Source of the DNA: Silene conica
Taxonomy: Eukaryota; Streptophyta; Magnoliopsida; Caryophyllales; Caryophyllaceae
Assembly: GCA_029255685.2 (NCBI GenBank)
Contig: CM055315.2
Coordinates: 32,865,501-32,929,500, forward strand
Direction of reading: 5' to 3'
DNA length: 64,000 nucleotides
Part shown: in pieces, positions 26,536 through 38,706 of the stretch
How positions within the stretch are numbered: position 1 is the stretch's first letter
Layout: every line of letters starts with the position of its first letter
Made by a program: the position numbers and the translations under genes
The notes under the pieces: generated by a model
What the model was told of the DNA's origin: nothing
Databases searched by the model: none
The model's input: the letters and a program-made list of their open reading frames with translations, nothing else

Positions 26536-26900
26536 TATCTCGAAGTTTTTTTTATCGATAAAAAATATGAAAAAGAACAAAATTTCAAAAAAAAAAAATT
26601 TGAAATTTTTGTTTTTCTCAAATTAGTTTTTCATTACAATAGCACAAGTTACTCAATACAATATCACGGGTTCTTCAAAACAATATTCCGAAAAAAATGA
26701 AACAAAATTCGGATAAAAAAATGAAAATAAAAAATTTCGAAAAAAAAAATTCGAGAATAAGCCATTAACAAGGTAACCAAAGAAGAAGCAAGAAGAACAA
26801 ATAAGAAATTGATGCGAAACGGGTCTGCTTGTTAAGTTAATTCTAAACAAATACCTTGTATAAAATTGTATATATCTTATACTATATGATACCAATCAAC
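26536..26900. repeat. AT-rich block, inverted relative of 27620-27900
   Basis: Phrases such as ACAAGTTACTCAATACAATA recur in reverse complement at 27650-27680 and 27890-27915, inside the TIR element M0. Likely a fragment of the same family. No gene seen. Confidence 0.6.

Positions 26901-28219
<1,319 letters not shown>

Positions 28220-28274
<55 letters not shown>
28220..28274. repeat. (CT)n-(TA)n microsatellite
   Basis: A short CT run is followed by TA repeats, between TIR elements M0 and M1. Confidence 0.95.
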
Positions 28275-28277
<3 letters not shown>

Positions 28278-28658
28278 ATGAGATCCGGTGAGAACCACCT
28301 TACAATGAAAACCGGTGAGAACTTTTCCTTACGGAGTTTTTTAAAAAAAATTAATGACATAATTGGATTCGACATGGAATTTTATGGCAAGAGAACATAT
28401 TTCTTGGTCTAGAAAATAAATACTAGTGCCAAAAAAGAGATAGATACGAAAAAATAGATAGTAGGTGCATGCAAATAAATAAAACGTATCTCACATTGAT
28501 TTCCGTCACTAGTATTTATTTTCTAGACCAAAAAATAGGTTCTCTAACTATAAAATGTCATGCCGAATCCAATTATGTTATTAATTTGTTTTTAAAAAAT
28601 CCGTAAGGTAGAGTTCTCACAAGGTTCTCATTGTAAGGTGGTTCTCACCGGATCCCAA

Positions 28659-28661
<3 letters not shown>
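28275..28661. mobile_element. M1: foldback MITE in (TA)n
   Basis: At 387 bp, both arms (~165 bp each) are inverted copies. Ends read GATCCGGTGAGAACCACC and its complement. The arms share ATTAATGACATAATTGGATT and CTTGGTCTAGAAAATAAATA. The whole element can fold into one hairpin. TA tracts flank it. Confidence 0.8.

Positions 28662-28741
<80 letters not shown>
28662..28741. repeat. (TA)n microsatellite
   Basis: About 78 bp of pure TA repeat between M1 and M2. Confidence 0.97.
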
Positions 28742-28745
<4 letters not shown>

Positions 28746-29298
28746 CGAGATCCGGTGAGAACCACCCTTATAATGAGAACCATGAGAACCCTCACTAAAT
28801 CTCCACCATATCTCGCTTCAAATGTTTCGTTGGATCATTCACCATTAGTTTAACTTATTCAAATACACACTTTAGTATCAATAAACAAAAAATTTTGATT
28901 TAATTAACAAAATATATACTTAGTGTACGAAAATACAATTAGGCGTACTAAAACGGCTATAAATGCACGAAAACAACCACTACGTGCATGAAATTTTTAC
29001 ATGCGTGAAAATGATTACTAGGTGCATGAAATAAGAGGCTGTACGTGCATTAAAATGAGTTCTAGGTGCGTGAAAAATGATAGATGCGTAAAAATCGGTA
29101 GTAGGTGCATGAAAATTAATAAAACGTATCTCACCTTGATTTCCGTCACTAGTATATATTTTCTAGACCAAGAAATATGTTCTCTAGCCTTAAAATTCCA
29201 TGCCGAATCCAAATATGTCATTAATTTTTTTTAAAAAGTCCATAAGGTAGAGTTCTCACGGTTCTCATTGTAAGGTGGTTCTCACCGGATCCCAAGTC
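28742..29298. mobile_element. M2: longer TIR element of the M1 family
   Basis: The right arm is the M1-type arm. The left part is a different sequence from ACCACCCTTATAATGAGAACC on, with an internal ~22-bp periodic run of GTGCATGAAAA-like units (28930-29120). It is the reverse complement of M6 and M7. Confidence 0.75.
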
Positions 29299-29330
<32 letters not shown>

Positions 29331-29714
29331 GGGTTGGGATCCGGTGAGAACCACCTTACAATGAGAACCGGTGAGAACTCTTTCTTAAGGAGTTTTTTAA
29401 AAAAAATTAATGACATAATTGGATTCGGCATGGAATTTTATGGCTAGAGAACATATTTCTTGGTCTAGAAAATAAATACTAGTGTCGGAAAAATGATAGA
29501 TAAGAAAAAATAGATAGTATGTGCATGCAAATAAATAAAACGTATCTCACCTTGATTTCCGTCACTAGTATTTATTTTCTAGACCAAGAAATATGTTCTC
29601 TAGCTATAAAATGTCATGCCGAATCCAATTATGTCATTAATTTTTTTTAAAAAAGTCCGTAAGGTAGAGTTCTCACAAAGTTCTCATTGTAAGGTGGTTC
29701 TCACCGGATCTCAA

Positions 29715-29717
<3 letters not shown>
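29331..29717. mobile_element. M3: foldback MITE, mirror image of M4
   Basis: Same length and arms as M1. It forms the left half of a larger palindrome with M4 around the TA tract 29718-29759. Confidence 0.8.

Positions 29718-29759
<42 letters not shown>
29718..29759. repeat. (TA)n tract at a palindrome centre
   Basis: About 40 bp of TA lies between ...CTCAAGTC and GACTTGAG..., which are exact mirror ends of M3 and M4. Confidence 0.95.
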
Positions 29760-29762
<3 letters not shown>

Positions 29763-30146
29763 TTGAGATCCGGTGAGAACCACCTTACCATGGGAACTTT
29801 GTGAGAACTCTACCTTACGGACTTTTTTTAAAAAAATTAATGACATAATTGGATTCGGCATGACATTTTATAGCTAGAAAACATATTTTTTGGTCTAGAA
29901 AATAAATATTAGTGACGGAAATCAATGTGAGATACGTTTTATTTATTTGCATGCACCTACTATCTATTTTTTCGTATCTATCATTTTTCCGCCACTAGTA
30001 TTTATTTTCTAGACCAAGAAATATGTTCTCTGGCCATAAAATTCCATGCCGAATCCAATTATGTCATTAATTTTTAAAAAAAAACTCCGTAAGGAAGAGT
30101 TCTCACCGGTTTTCATTGTAAGGTGGTTCTCACCGGATCCCAACCC
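29760..30146. mobile_element. M4: foldback MITE, mirror image of M3
   Basis: 387 bp with the same arms. Details such as the AACTTTGTGAG variant match the complement of M3, so the pair arose by inverted duplication rather than two independent insertions. Confidence 0.8.
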
Positions 30147-30182
30147 TATATATATATATATATATATATATACATACATATA

Positions 30183-30569
30183 GACTTGGGATCCGGTGAG
30201 AACCACCAATATAATGAGAACCGTGAGAACTCTACCTTATGGACTTTTTAAAAAAAAATTAATGACATAATTGGATTCGGCATGACATTTTATAGCTAGA
30301 GAACATATTTCTTGGTCTAGAAAATAAATACTAGTGACGGAAATTAAGGTGAGATACGTTTTATTAATTTGCATGCACCTACTATCTATTTTTTCGTATC
30401 TATCATTTTTCCGCCACTAGTATTTATTTTCTAGACCAAGAAATATGTTCTCTGGCCATAAAATTTCATGCCGAATCCAATTATGTCATTAATTTTAAAA
30501 AAAAAAACTCCGTAAGAAAGAGTTCTCACCGATTCTCATTGTAAGGTGGTTCTCACCGGATCCCAACCC
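30183..30569. mobile_element. M5: foldback MITE with a chimeric left arm
   Basis: The left arm carries the CCTTATGGAC variant and the tacatacata flank that mirror the right end of M2. The right arm is M1/M4-like. So the palindrome centred near 29738 extends at least to the M2/M5 borders. Confidence 0.75.
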
Positions 30570-30592
30570 TATATGTATATATATATATATAT

Positions 30593-31023
30593 ACATATTT
30601 CTTGGTCTAGAAAATATATACTAGTGACGGAAATCAAGGTGAGATACGTTTTATTAATTTTCATGCACCTACTACCGATTTTTACGCATCTATCATTTTT
30701 CATGCACCTAGAACTCATTTTAATGCACGTATAGCCTCTTATTTCTTGCACCTAGTAATCATTTTCACGCATGTAAAAAATTGCATGCACGTAGTGGTTG
30801 TTTTCGTGCATTTATAGTCATTTTAGTACGCCTAATTGTATTTTCGTACACTAAGTACATATTTTGTTAATTAAATCAAAAAATTTTGTTTATTGATACT
30901 AAAGTGTGTATTTGAATAAGTTAAACTAATGATAAATGATCCAACGAAGCATTCGAAGTGAGATATGGTGGAGATTTAGTGAGGGTTCTCATGGTTCTCA
31001 TTATAAGGGTGGTTCTCACCGGA
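30593..31023. mobile_element. M6: left-truncated copy of the M2 type, inverted
   Basis: It starts inside the arm at ACATATTTCTTGGTCTAG, abutting a TA tract. It continues through the GCATGCACCTA-type periodic run and stops in CACCGGA, fused directly to M7 without a TA spacer. Confidence 0.7.
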
Positions 31024-31539
31024 GAACTCAACCTTACGAACTTTTTAAAAAAAAATTAATGACATATTTGGATCCGGCATGGAATTTTAAGGCTAGAGAA
31101 CATATTACTTGGTCTAGAAAATATATACTAGTGACGGAAATCAAGGTGAGATACGTTTTATTAATTTTCATGCACCTACTACCGATTTTTACGCATCTAT
31201 CATTTTTCATGCACCTAGAACTCGTTTTAATGCACGTACAACCTCTTATTTCATGCACCTAGTAATCATTTTCATGCATGTAAAAAATTTCATGCACGTA
31301 GTGGTTGTTCTCGTGCATTTATAGCCATTTTAGTACGCCTAATTGTATTTTCGTACACTAAGTATATATTTTGTTAATTAAATCAATTTTTTTTGTTTAT
31401 TGATACTAAAGTGTGTATTTGAATAAGTTAAACTAATGGTAAATGATCCAACGAAACATTCGAAGCGAGATATGGTGGAGATTTAGTGAGGGTTCTCATG
31501 GTTCTCATTATAAGGGTGGTTCTCACCGGATCCCGACTC
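31024..31539. mobile_element. M7: copy of the M2 type, inverted, missing its outer left end
   Basis: It begins GAACTCAACCTTACGAAC, i.e. without the GATCCGGTGAGAACCACC end, and runs to a normal CACCGGATCCCGACTCT end. M6 and M7 together look like a tandem duplication with end loss. Confidence 0.7.
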
Positions 31540-31551
31540 TATATATATATG

Positions 31552-31634
<83 letters not shown>

Positions 31635-31667
31635 GTATATATATATGTATATATGTATATATATATG

Positions 31668-31707
<40 letters not shown>

Positions 31708-31715
31708 TATATGTA
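31540..31715. repeat. (TA)n tract with interspersed TG
   Basis: About 175 bp of TATATATG variants. Alternating Tyr/Ile frames across it are repeat artefacts. Confidence 0.95.
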
Positions 31716-32900
31716 GGATCGGGTGAGAACGAATATTCAGTGAGAACGGTGAGAACGAGCTACAACCATTAGATTAAAAAACAATTACGGCTGAGATCAA
31801 TTCAATCATATTTCATTAAAAAAAATCCAAGGGATTAAAAAATAAACTTGGTCTCTATCCATAAACTTGGTTTCTATCCTCGTAATTCACTCAGGACAAA
31901 CACACGTCCTTCATCCGCCATTATCATCCATCACCATAAATCACCTGTCACCGTCGCCATCGACACCGATTAACTCCTTCAATCGACGACAACATTTTAG
32001 GTACATTAAAAGTGGTTTCAGATACATCAATTTAGAAACCAGATACATTAATCCACCATTGGGAACCGAGCCGGATCGAAGAACGAGCCATGTAAGAAAT
32101 CTACTAATTTTCACATCAGATGGATTCTTGTTACTGTCTTTTTAGCATTGTCGCCGAAAACAACCCATCTTATAAGTTGATATATGATGTCATCGTCTTT
32201 ATGCCAGCGGAAACAACTCATTTCAATGTAAATAATTTAGTTTTTGATGTATCTAGTCATTATTTTAATGCATATGAACATAAATACACAAAATTACATA
32301 TTAGGTACATTAAAATTACTTCGAGATACATCAAAATAGAATACAAACACATGGATTTCCTGAGGTGTAAATTGACGATCTAGTCGAGAAGCTTCAAATA
32401 CAAGGAGTTAATAGCCATAGCTCGGAGGAGAACGATGATGGGCGATGTCATTTTATATGCGTTCGTCACCGTCATTATCAACAACTTTACTCAATAATAA
32501 AAGCTCTGACTCATCATCCTAGTTCATCGTTTTCGACAACACCACTGCCGACATTTTTTAGGTATTATGATTTTGGGAATTTTGGGGATTTGATGTATAT
32601 ATTAATTTGTACAGGTAATTTCGCATGGATTTCTGAAATTGTTGCTTGTCGCCGCCGACGCCGACAGGGAGGTAAGTGGTGATGGGGGAGTTTGAAGGGT
32701 GGTGAGTGTTTGAGGAGAGTTATAATAATTGGGAGAGAATGAGAAATGAAGTCTGGTTGTGAGAAACATAGACACGCGTGAAGTTTAACTTAAAATTGTG
32801 TTTAATAGAAAATTTTACCAGCCGTCCATCTCGATCTAATCTAAGGGAGGAGGGTCGTTCTCACCATTCTCACCGAATGTTCGTTCTCACCTGATCTTAA
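31716..32900. mobile_element. M8: 1.2-kb TIR element, GGTGAGAACGAA-type ends
   Basis: The left end GATCGGGTGAGAACGAA with further GTGAGAACGG repeats is mirrored by 32853-32896. Terminal repeats are ~40 bp. The core has repeated AGGTACATTAAAA and AGATACATCAAT motifs (31998-32055, 32302-32345) and several short frames, none recognisable. It may hold a captured fragment that I cannot identify. Confidence 0.65.

Positions 32901-32953
<53 letters not shown>
32901..32953. repeat. (CT)n-(TA)n microsatellite
   Basis: About 20 bp of CT then about 30 bp of TA. Left flank of the giant MULE. Confidence 0.95.
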
Positions 32954-32955
<2 letters not shown>

Positions 32956-33000
32956 CTCGAGTTCCCGTGAGAACCAAATTACCATGAGAACCTGCGAACC
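32954..33000 (+). repeat. Left terminal inverted repeat of the giant MULE
   Basis: It contains CGTGAGAACC then CATGAGAACC, two spaced GAGAACC motifs that resemble the ends of M1-M8. A second copy is inverted at 58744-58789. Confidence 0.7.
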
Positions 33001-33334
33001 AAGACAAAATAAGAAAATTTACTTTCACGCGTTTCTCTTGATACTGTTAGCTTCTTAAAAAAACAATGGTTGTCTCCTTCAACCTCAGCCATCCACCCCG
33101 ACGAATCCCAGCCTTAAATTAACCTCTACAAAACAAAATTCGAGATTCAAAAATCAAAGTTCATCATTTATTCATCAAACAAAGGTTAGTTCAGAAAATA
33201 ATGTATACTGTTGGTTTAATCGAAAATATTAGTTTAATCGAAATTTGGTTTGTATTTACTATCATTGAACATATATCAACTATAGTTTTTATGAGTTTAA
33301 TTTTATGCAGAATGTCAAATTAATTGGGGGAATT

Positions 33335-33530
33335 CACAAATTCTCATTTGTGACGGCAATATCCGTCACAAGCTTGTGACGGATACCGTTTTCTCTCACA
33401 AAATACCCACTTTTTTTCTCTCTCTGACACTATTCATGTGTTCCCCTTTCTCCACTAACTCATTTTGTATCCATTTTATCTCACAAAATATCCGTCACAA
33501 ATGGTGACCCGTCACAAGCAAGACTTACTA
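33335..33530. mobile_element. MITE, 196 bp, with 9-bp target duplication
   Basis: Ends are CACAAATTCTCATTTGTGACGG and imperfectly inverted TTGTGACGG sequence. GGGGGAATT at 33326-33334 recurs at 33531-33539. A 9-bp duplication fits a Mutator-type MITE. It is a family member of 59411-59602. Confidence 0.8.
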
Positions 33531-33539
33531 GGGGGAATT

Positions 33540-33667
33540 AGGGTTTTGGGGGAATTAGGGTTTATAATCAATTGAAAAATTGCAAAAAAATTGGGGTTTA
33601 CAGGCTAATTACATTGTATTTGTATTAAACTTTAGCATTTTAATTATAAAAATGTCATATTGCTAGT

Positions 33668-33743
<76 letters not shown>

Positions 33744-33765
33744 GTACCAATACTATATGAATTTG

Positions 33766-33802
<37 letters not shown>

Positions 33803-34534
33803 GTACCAATACTATATGAATTTGATTGATATCTATGAACTTGGTGTAATCTCTCTTCCCTTTTACTTTCCCTACACATTTTGATTGAATATTAGTTTAT
33901 TGCTGGGGTTTTAGTCGAAACATTTGATTTTGTAATGCATCTGTTTGATTTACTGGGTTTTAGTGGAAATAAATGTATGTACAATATATTCGAAATGTAC
34001 CTATGGCTCTTTTGAAACGTACCTAGTTAAAAGATTTGATTTTGTAGTGCATCCCGATGTTCCATTCATGCATTCTAGGTAAGACTCTTTCTCCTGCGTA
34101 TTCCTTTTGTGTATTTCTTCTCTTATTGCTTCGTATATACTGCTTCTCTTCTTCCTTCGTATATGATGCTTCTCTTATTTGTTCGCAATTTATTCATTTG
34201 CATTCATCTCGACGTTATTTTGTTGTCGTTGTTTATGTTTGTTGTTGCTGAACAGACAAAAGAAATAAATTACTGAAATGTAGAAATATATTATGTTTGT
34301 TCTGGAAAGTATGGCTTAATCATAGTTACTAGACTTGTTTCTTGCAACTTTTTTCATTTGGGTTTCTGTTAAACTAGATTATTACAGTTTCTGTTTCATG
34401 GGTAGAATTTGGCTTTATTATGTTTTTGTTGCTCTCTGACAATACGACAAAGAAAATGGTCTCATGATTATTTTCATTAAAAGTGGTAACATTGATTTCA
34501 TAATTTGATACATTTATGAATATCAGAACGAATC
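33540..34534 (+). other. Upstream region of the MULE transposase gene
   Basis: It holds (AAT)n runs at ~33669-33743 and 33766-33802, separated by a GTACCAATACTATATGAATT unit that is repeated after the second run. The rest is T-rich, with no convincing exon. Possible leader and promoter; no clear TATA box placed. Confidence 0.5.
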
Positions 34535-36951
34535 ATGTTGGAGTGCAACGAGTTTTGTGATAATCAAACAATGCCGGGTGCTGAAGATGATGCTATTGTT
34601 GCTGATAGTACTGAAATTACTTCTTCAACAAATATAGAAGGAGATATATTATTACTTACTAATAGTCCAGACCAATTATTAGTCAATAATGAGACAGGTA
34701 ATATAATTTCATTATTGATTGCATTTTGCTAGTAAGACGAAGATTATAGCTTATTAGTAATTGTTTTTAATTTGTTTGTTCAGGTCCTGAAAGCCTGGAA
34801 TTTGTTGCTAGTCGCGACGGAGTGCCTCATTGTTCAGAAAATCTTAAACCATATGTTGGAAAGAAATTTGAGAACTTGGAGCAGGGTTTGAAATTCTACG
34901 AAGAGTATGCCAAAGCTTGTGGTTTTGTTATGAGATTGGGTTCAAACAAATTGGTCAATGGAGTTATTACACATAAGCGTTGTGTGTGTAACAAGCAAGG
35001 TGATAACAATCACGAAGGGAAAAAAGAAGGAGGGTATTAATAAGAATTTGGTGTACTGCAAGAATTAATTTTAAGAGGCTTCCATCTGGTGAGTATGAGG
35101 TGTATGACTTTATTGAGGCTCACTCACATGTAATGGTAACTCCAACCACAATGCTTCACCTAAAATCATGTAGAGGGAGTTTAACCTTGTGCATAAGAAA
35201 ATGATAATGGATAACTCCCGTGTTAACCAGGAGCCTGTCAAGACATTTCGTATGTTCAAAGAGTATGTTAGGGGATACAAAAATGTAGGGGTGTTTTTAG
35301 AAAATTTTAAGAATTTTTCAAGGGATGTAAAGAAATATATCAAAGAGTATGATGCGGAAATGCTTATAGAGGGCTTTATGCAAAAAAAAGCTAGGTGTCC
35401 CTCATTTTATTTTGACTTTGATGTTGATGATAATAAAAGACTTACTAAGGTTTTTTGGGCTGATCCAATTGGAATTAAGAACTATGCGCTTTTTGGTGAT
35501 TCTGCCTCTTTTGACACCACATTCAATTTTAATGAATATCGTATGGTGTTTTGTCCTTTTATTGGGGTTGACAATCATAAAAGATGTGTCACTTTTGGGG
35601 CAAGTTTGATAATGAAAGAGAATGAAGAGTCTTTTACCTGGCTTTTCGAATGTTTTATGAAGGCAATGGGTTATTGTTATTCTGTTACACTAATTACTGA
35701 CCAATGTCTAGGCATCAAAACCGGGGTAAAAAATGTGTTTCCAGGAAAAACACAACACAGATTCTATATGTGGCATATCATGAGAAAATTGCCTGAGAAG
35801 GTTGGTTCAACCATTTACCAAGACACAGATTTTCTGAAAGAAATATGTTCTATAGTTTGGAATGAAGATATTGAGCCAACTGAATTTGAGTTGAGTTGGT
35901 TGACAATTATTGAAAACCATGATTTGTCTGCAAATGTGTGGCTGACATCCATGTTTGAGGACCGCAAAACATGGATTCATGTATATTTTTGAGACACTTA
36001 TATGGGTGGGATTATGCGGACAACTTCGAGGTCGGAATCTGAGAATAGTTTCTTTTGCAACTTTACAAACCCTAACCTATCACTTGTTGAGTTTTGGATG
36101 CGATTCCAGTCTGCAATGGATGCTCAGCGTTGTAAGCATTTAAGTTAACTGCCGATTCTAAAAACTCATCTTCTGTCGTGTCGACTCCCCTTTCTATGGA
36201 AAAGAAGTATGCTTAATTTTACACACCAACCGGGATTTATGAATTTCAAGAAGAGTTGAAAGCTGCTTGTTACTCTTGTAATGAAGACAACAAAGGCACA
36301 AAAGAAAATAACTTAGAGTGTGTATTTTTAATGGATCGTGAGAGAAGAAAGTCTATGTTGTTGATTTTACTGGGAAAACTTGTGTGTGTTCATGCAAGAG
36401 GTTTCAGAGACTTGGGGTACTTTGTAGACATTGTATATGGGTGGTGCATAACAAAGGCTTTGATGAAATACCTTGTGAATATCTATTGGGCAGGTGGAGT
36501 AAGTGTGCAACATTTTGTCCTATCTTTAATGTTGTTGGGACGTCTTTAGAATCTGATTGTGCGTCAATTGACACAAGACAAAACAATATAAGTGAGTTAT
36601 GGTCAGAGGTATTCACTTCAGTGTCACTTGTGGAGGATGATGAGGAGAAGGAAAAAGAGTTGTTCAAATTGCTTAAGAGTTTCAATGAGAAGTTGATGAT
36701 TTCAAGCGGTGGCGGGGAAGTCAAAGAGCAAGAAAGCTCAAATCGAGACACTTCTTGGCGCTAAAATACCTACTAAAGCTCATATTCTACCTCCGAATCA
36801 AGCAAAAAATAAGGGATCTGGACGAAGGATGACTTCTGATAAAGAAAAGGCAATGGAGGAGCATGCTAAGCCGTAAAGGAAATGTCGTGCTTGTGGAGAA
36901 ATGACACACCATGATAGTAGAAATTGTCTAAGTCGACTTTGTGATAAGTAA
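34535..36951 (+). pseudogene. FAR1/MULE-type transposase, broken
   Basis: This is the transposase that would cut and join the MULE ends in the nucleus. Exon 1 (34535-34697) joins exon 2 (from 34784) across an 86-bp GT-AG intron in matching phase. Then come a FAR1 DNA-binding region (FYEEYAKACGFVMR, with the KAR/W..F..C pattern shifted in frame), the MULE catalytic region at 35189-35992 (DTTFNFNEYRMVFCPFIGV and WLFECFMKAMG, where D/D/E residues are expected), a SWIM zinc finger (CVCSCKRF...LCRHC, ~36384-36430) and a C-terminal zinc knuckle (CRACGEM, ~36890). Breaks: frameshifts near 35030, 35170, 35990, 36150, 36370 and 36720, and stops near 36212 and 36876. Domestication is unlikely. Confidence 0.85.
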
Positions 36952-37191
36952 TCTCACTAATAAGTTTTTTTTCTAGTCGTTATTTTAAGGATGAATTAGA
37001 AATAATTTTGTGTCCATTTTCCTGATCTTAATCATTAGACGCCATTTTGAAATATGCATTTGCTAGAGTTTTGAAGGTTTGCTAATTGTAGTCAGAGATT
37101 TGGTTTCTGGGTTCTGTATAAATTTCCAGGAATTTAATTGGGTTTTTGATAATTTGGGTGTATTTGTGTTTTAGAGAGAGAAAAACAAGAA
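36952..37191 (+). other. Likely captured EB1 5' flank
   Basis: 240 bp of T-rich sequence immediately before the EB1-like ATG, ending in AGAGAGAGAAAAACAAGA. It resembles a plant 5' leader. No separate gene seen. Confidence 0.35.
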
Positions 37192-37299
37192 ATGGCTTCA
37201 AATATTGGGATGATGGATAATACTTATTTTGTCGGTAGAAATGAGAGTTTGCAATGGATTAACAAAAGTCTTCAACTTAATCTTACCAAAGTTGAGGAG
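37192..37299 (+). pseudogene. EB1: Captured exon 1 of a microtubule end-binding protein EB1
   Basis: ATG plus 36 codons give MASNIGMMD...YFVGRNESL...LNLTKVEE, the start of the plant EB1 calponin-homology domain. EB1 binds growing microtubule plus ends. The exon stops at a good donor, GAG|GTACAT at 37300, as exon 1 of a spliced gene would. No further EB1 exon is found downstream before the xylosyltransferase piece. It is open and intact, so a chimeric transcript is possible, but no full protein can result. It was probably acquired as genomic DNA by the MULE. Confidence 0.8.
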
Positions 37300-37801
37300 G
37301 TACATTTCATAATTCTTGTATAATTACGTGTACACCGATCTTATAATAACTATCGTAATTTGTAATGATAATAAATGAGCTGCACAAGTATCATAAGGTC
37401 ATTATACACTATACAACTGTTGCACATGATAAATTTATGGTTTTTTTGTTATTGTTTTAATCTGATTTGTTGCTTAGTTTAATGTGCATTTGCATGTTAT
37501 TTAAATGGGTATGTAAGAACTCCTGGGAAGTTTATGGTAATTGTGATGGTAGAATGTATGCATTTGCATTTTATTTATGAGTATTAATTGTAATTATTGA
37601 TTATGAGTCTGATATAAGCAGCATTAAGAAATTTATTTACTATTGTTATCAGGTCTAGTGATTATGTTGAAATTCAATTCAATGTGGTTGTATTTACTTG
37701 ATTCCTCGGATATATAGTGTAAAAAATTTCGGCTTATACGGCTTTCAGAAAGTTTTGAGACTGTCCGTTTGATGTTTGTTTGTCAGTGATGTTTAATACC
37801 C
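37300..37801 (+). other. AT-rich spacer, probably captured EB1 intron 1
   Basis: It follows the EB1 splice donor. No exon recognised; the origin of its right half is unknown. Confidence 0.35.
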
Positions 37802-38239
37802 TTGATCCGACGCTTAATGTTGACCCACCCTGATATCGAGTGGATCTGGTGGATGGATAGTGACGCCATTTTTACTGATATGGTCTTTGAAATACTTGTC
37901 AATAAGTACGATGACTATATTTGGTCATCCATGGCTACCCCGATTTGTTGTTTGATAAGAAGAGTTGGATTGCGTTGAATACCGATAGTGTTTTGTTTAG
38001 GAACTGTCAGTGGACCTTGGATTTGCTTGATACCTGGGCGCCTATGGGTCCAAAGGGCCCTACCCGTGATGAGGTTGACAAAGTTTTGACCGCCTTTTTG
38101 AGCGGTAGGCCAGCCTTTGAGGCCGATGATCAGTCCGCCTTGATTTTACCTGTTGATTAGTCAGAAGAAGAACTGGAAGGGTAAGGTTTATGTGGAGAAT
38201 TCTTATTATTTACATGGCTTTTGGGCTGGCTTGGTGGAC
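37802..38239 (+). pseudogene. XXT: Captured fragment of xyloglucan 6-xylosyltransferase (GT34)
   Basis: Translation gives the GT34 core: HPDIEWIWWMDSDA with the DxD metal site, HGYPDLLFDKKSWIALNT, RNCQWTLDLLD, APMGPKGP, GRPAFEADDQSALI and YYLHGFWAGLVD. These enzymes add xylose to xyloglucan backbones in the Golgi. The fragment lacks the N-terminal anchor and the C-terminus. Two 1-bp changes break it: a lost base near 37918 and an extra T near 38146. Identity with the plant family diverges abruptly after GLVD (~38239), marking the capture edge. Plus strand, same sense as the transposase. Confidence 0.88.
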
Positions 38240-38706
38240 GAAGCTCAAATGATTTCTATAAGCTATTTTATAAGAACTTACATCATCTGTGAAGGAAGCT
38301 TAAATGGTTGTAAAGGAGAATTTGAAAACCAGCTTCAACAACTCATCGTCAGTGTATAGAAATGGAGGTGGTGGTATTTTCAAATTTTTCTTGATGAAAC
38401 GCAAAATTGATAACATGAGCATCAAATGAAAAAAAAATGTACAACTTTCAATTATAAAATTTATTATATGTATTATTTCCCGACACATGGACAGAGAGCA
38501 TGAGCATCATATAAAATTTTGTCTTTGAAGCGATTTTCAGTGAAAGTTACTATTTTGTAACAGACCCTTGCACCGAAAATTTTGAGCTGCCGCTTCTACA
38601 AAATACAACAGAACATCCAACCATTTTCATTCAACTTAGGATTTGGTAGTAAAAACACTTTATCTACTGCTAAACTTAATATAACACTTTTTAGTAATGA
38701 ACTTAC
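38240..38706 (-). other. Spacer and possible last Ulp1-like exon
   Basis: The minus strand at 38590-38670 encodes a short open stretch after an AG acceptor that could be a further exon. Nothing else is recognised; 38240-38580 shows no gene. Confidence 0.3.

Noticed and set aside
31443-31772. Tyr/Ile repeat frames
   Set aside because: Translation of (TA)n with TG interruptions.
37921-38160. An intact small host gene at the GT34 fragment
   Set aside because: The open frame is only the middle of a frameshifted xylosyltransferase piece.
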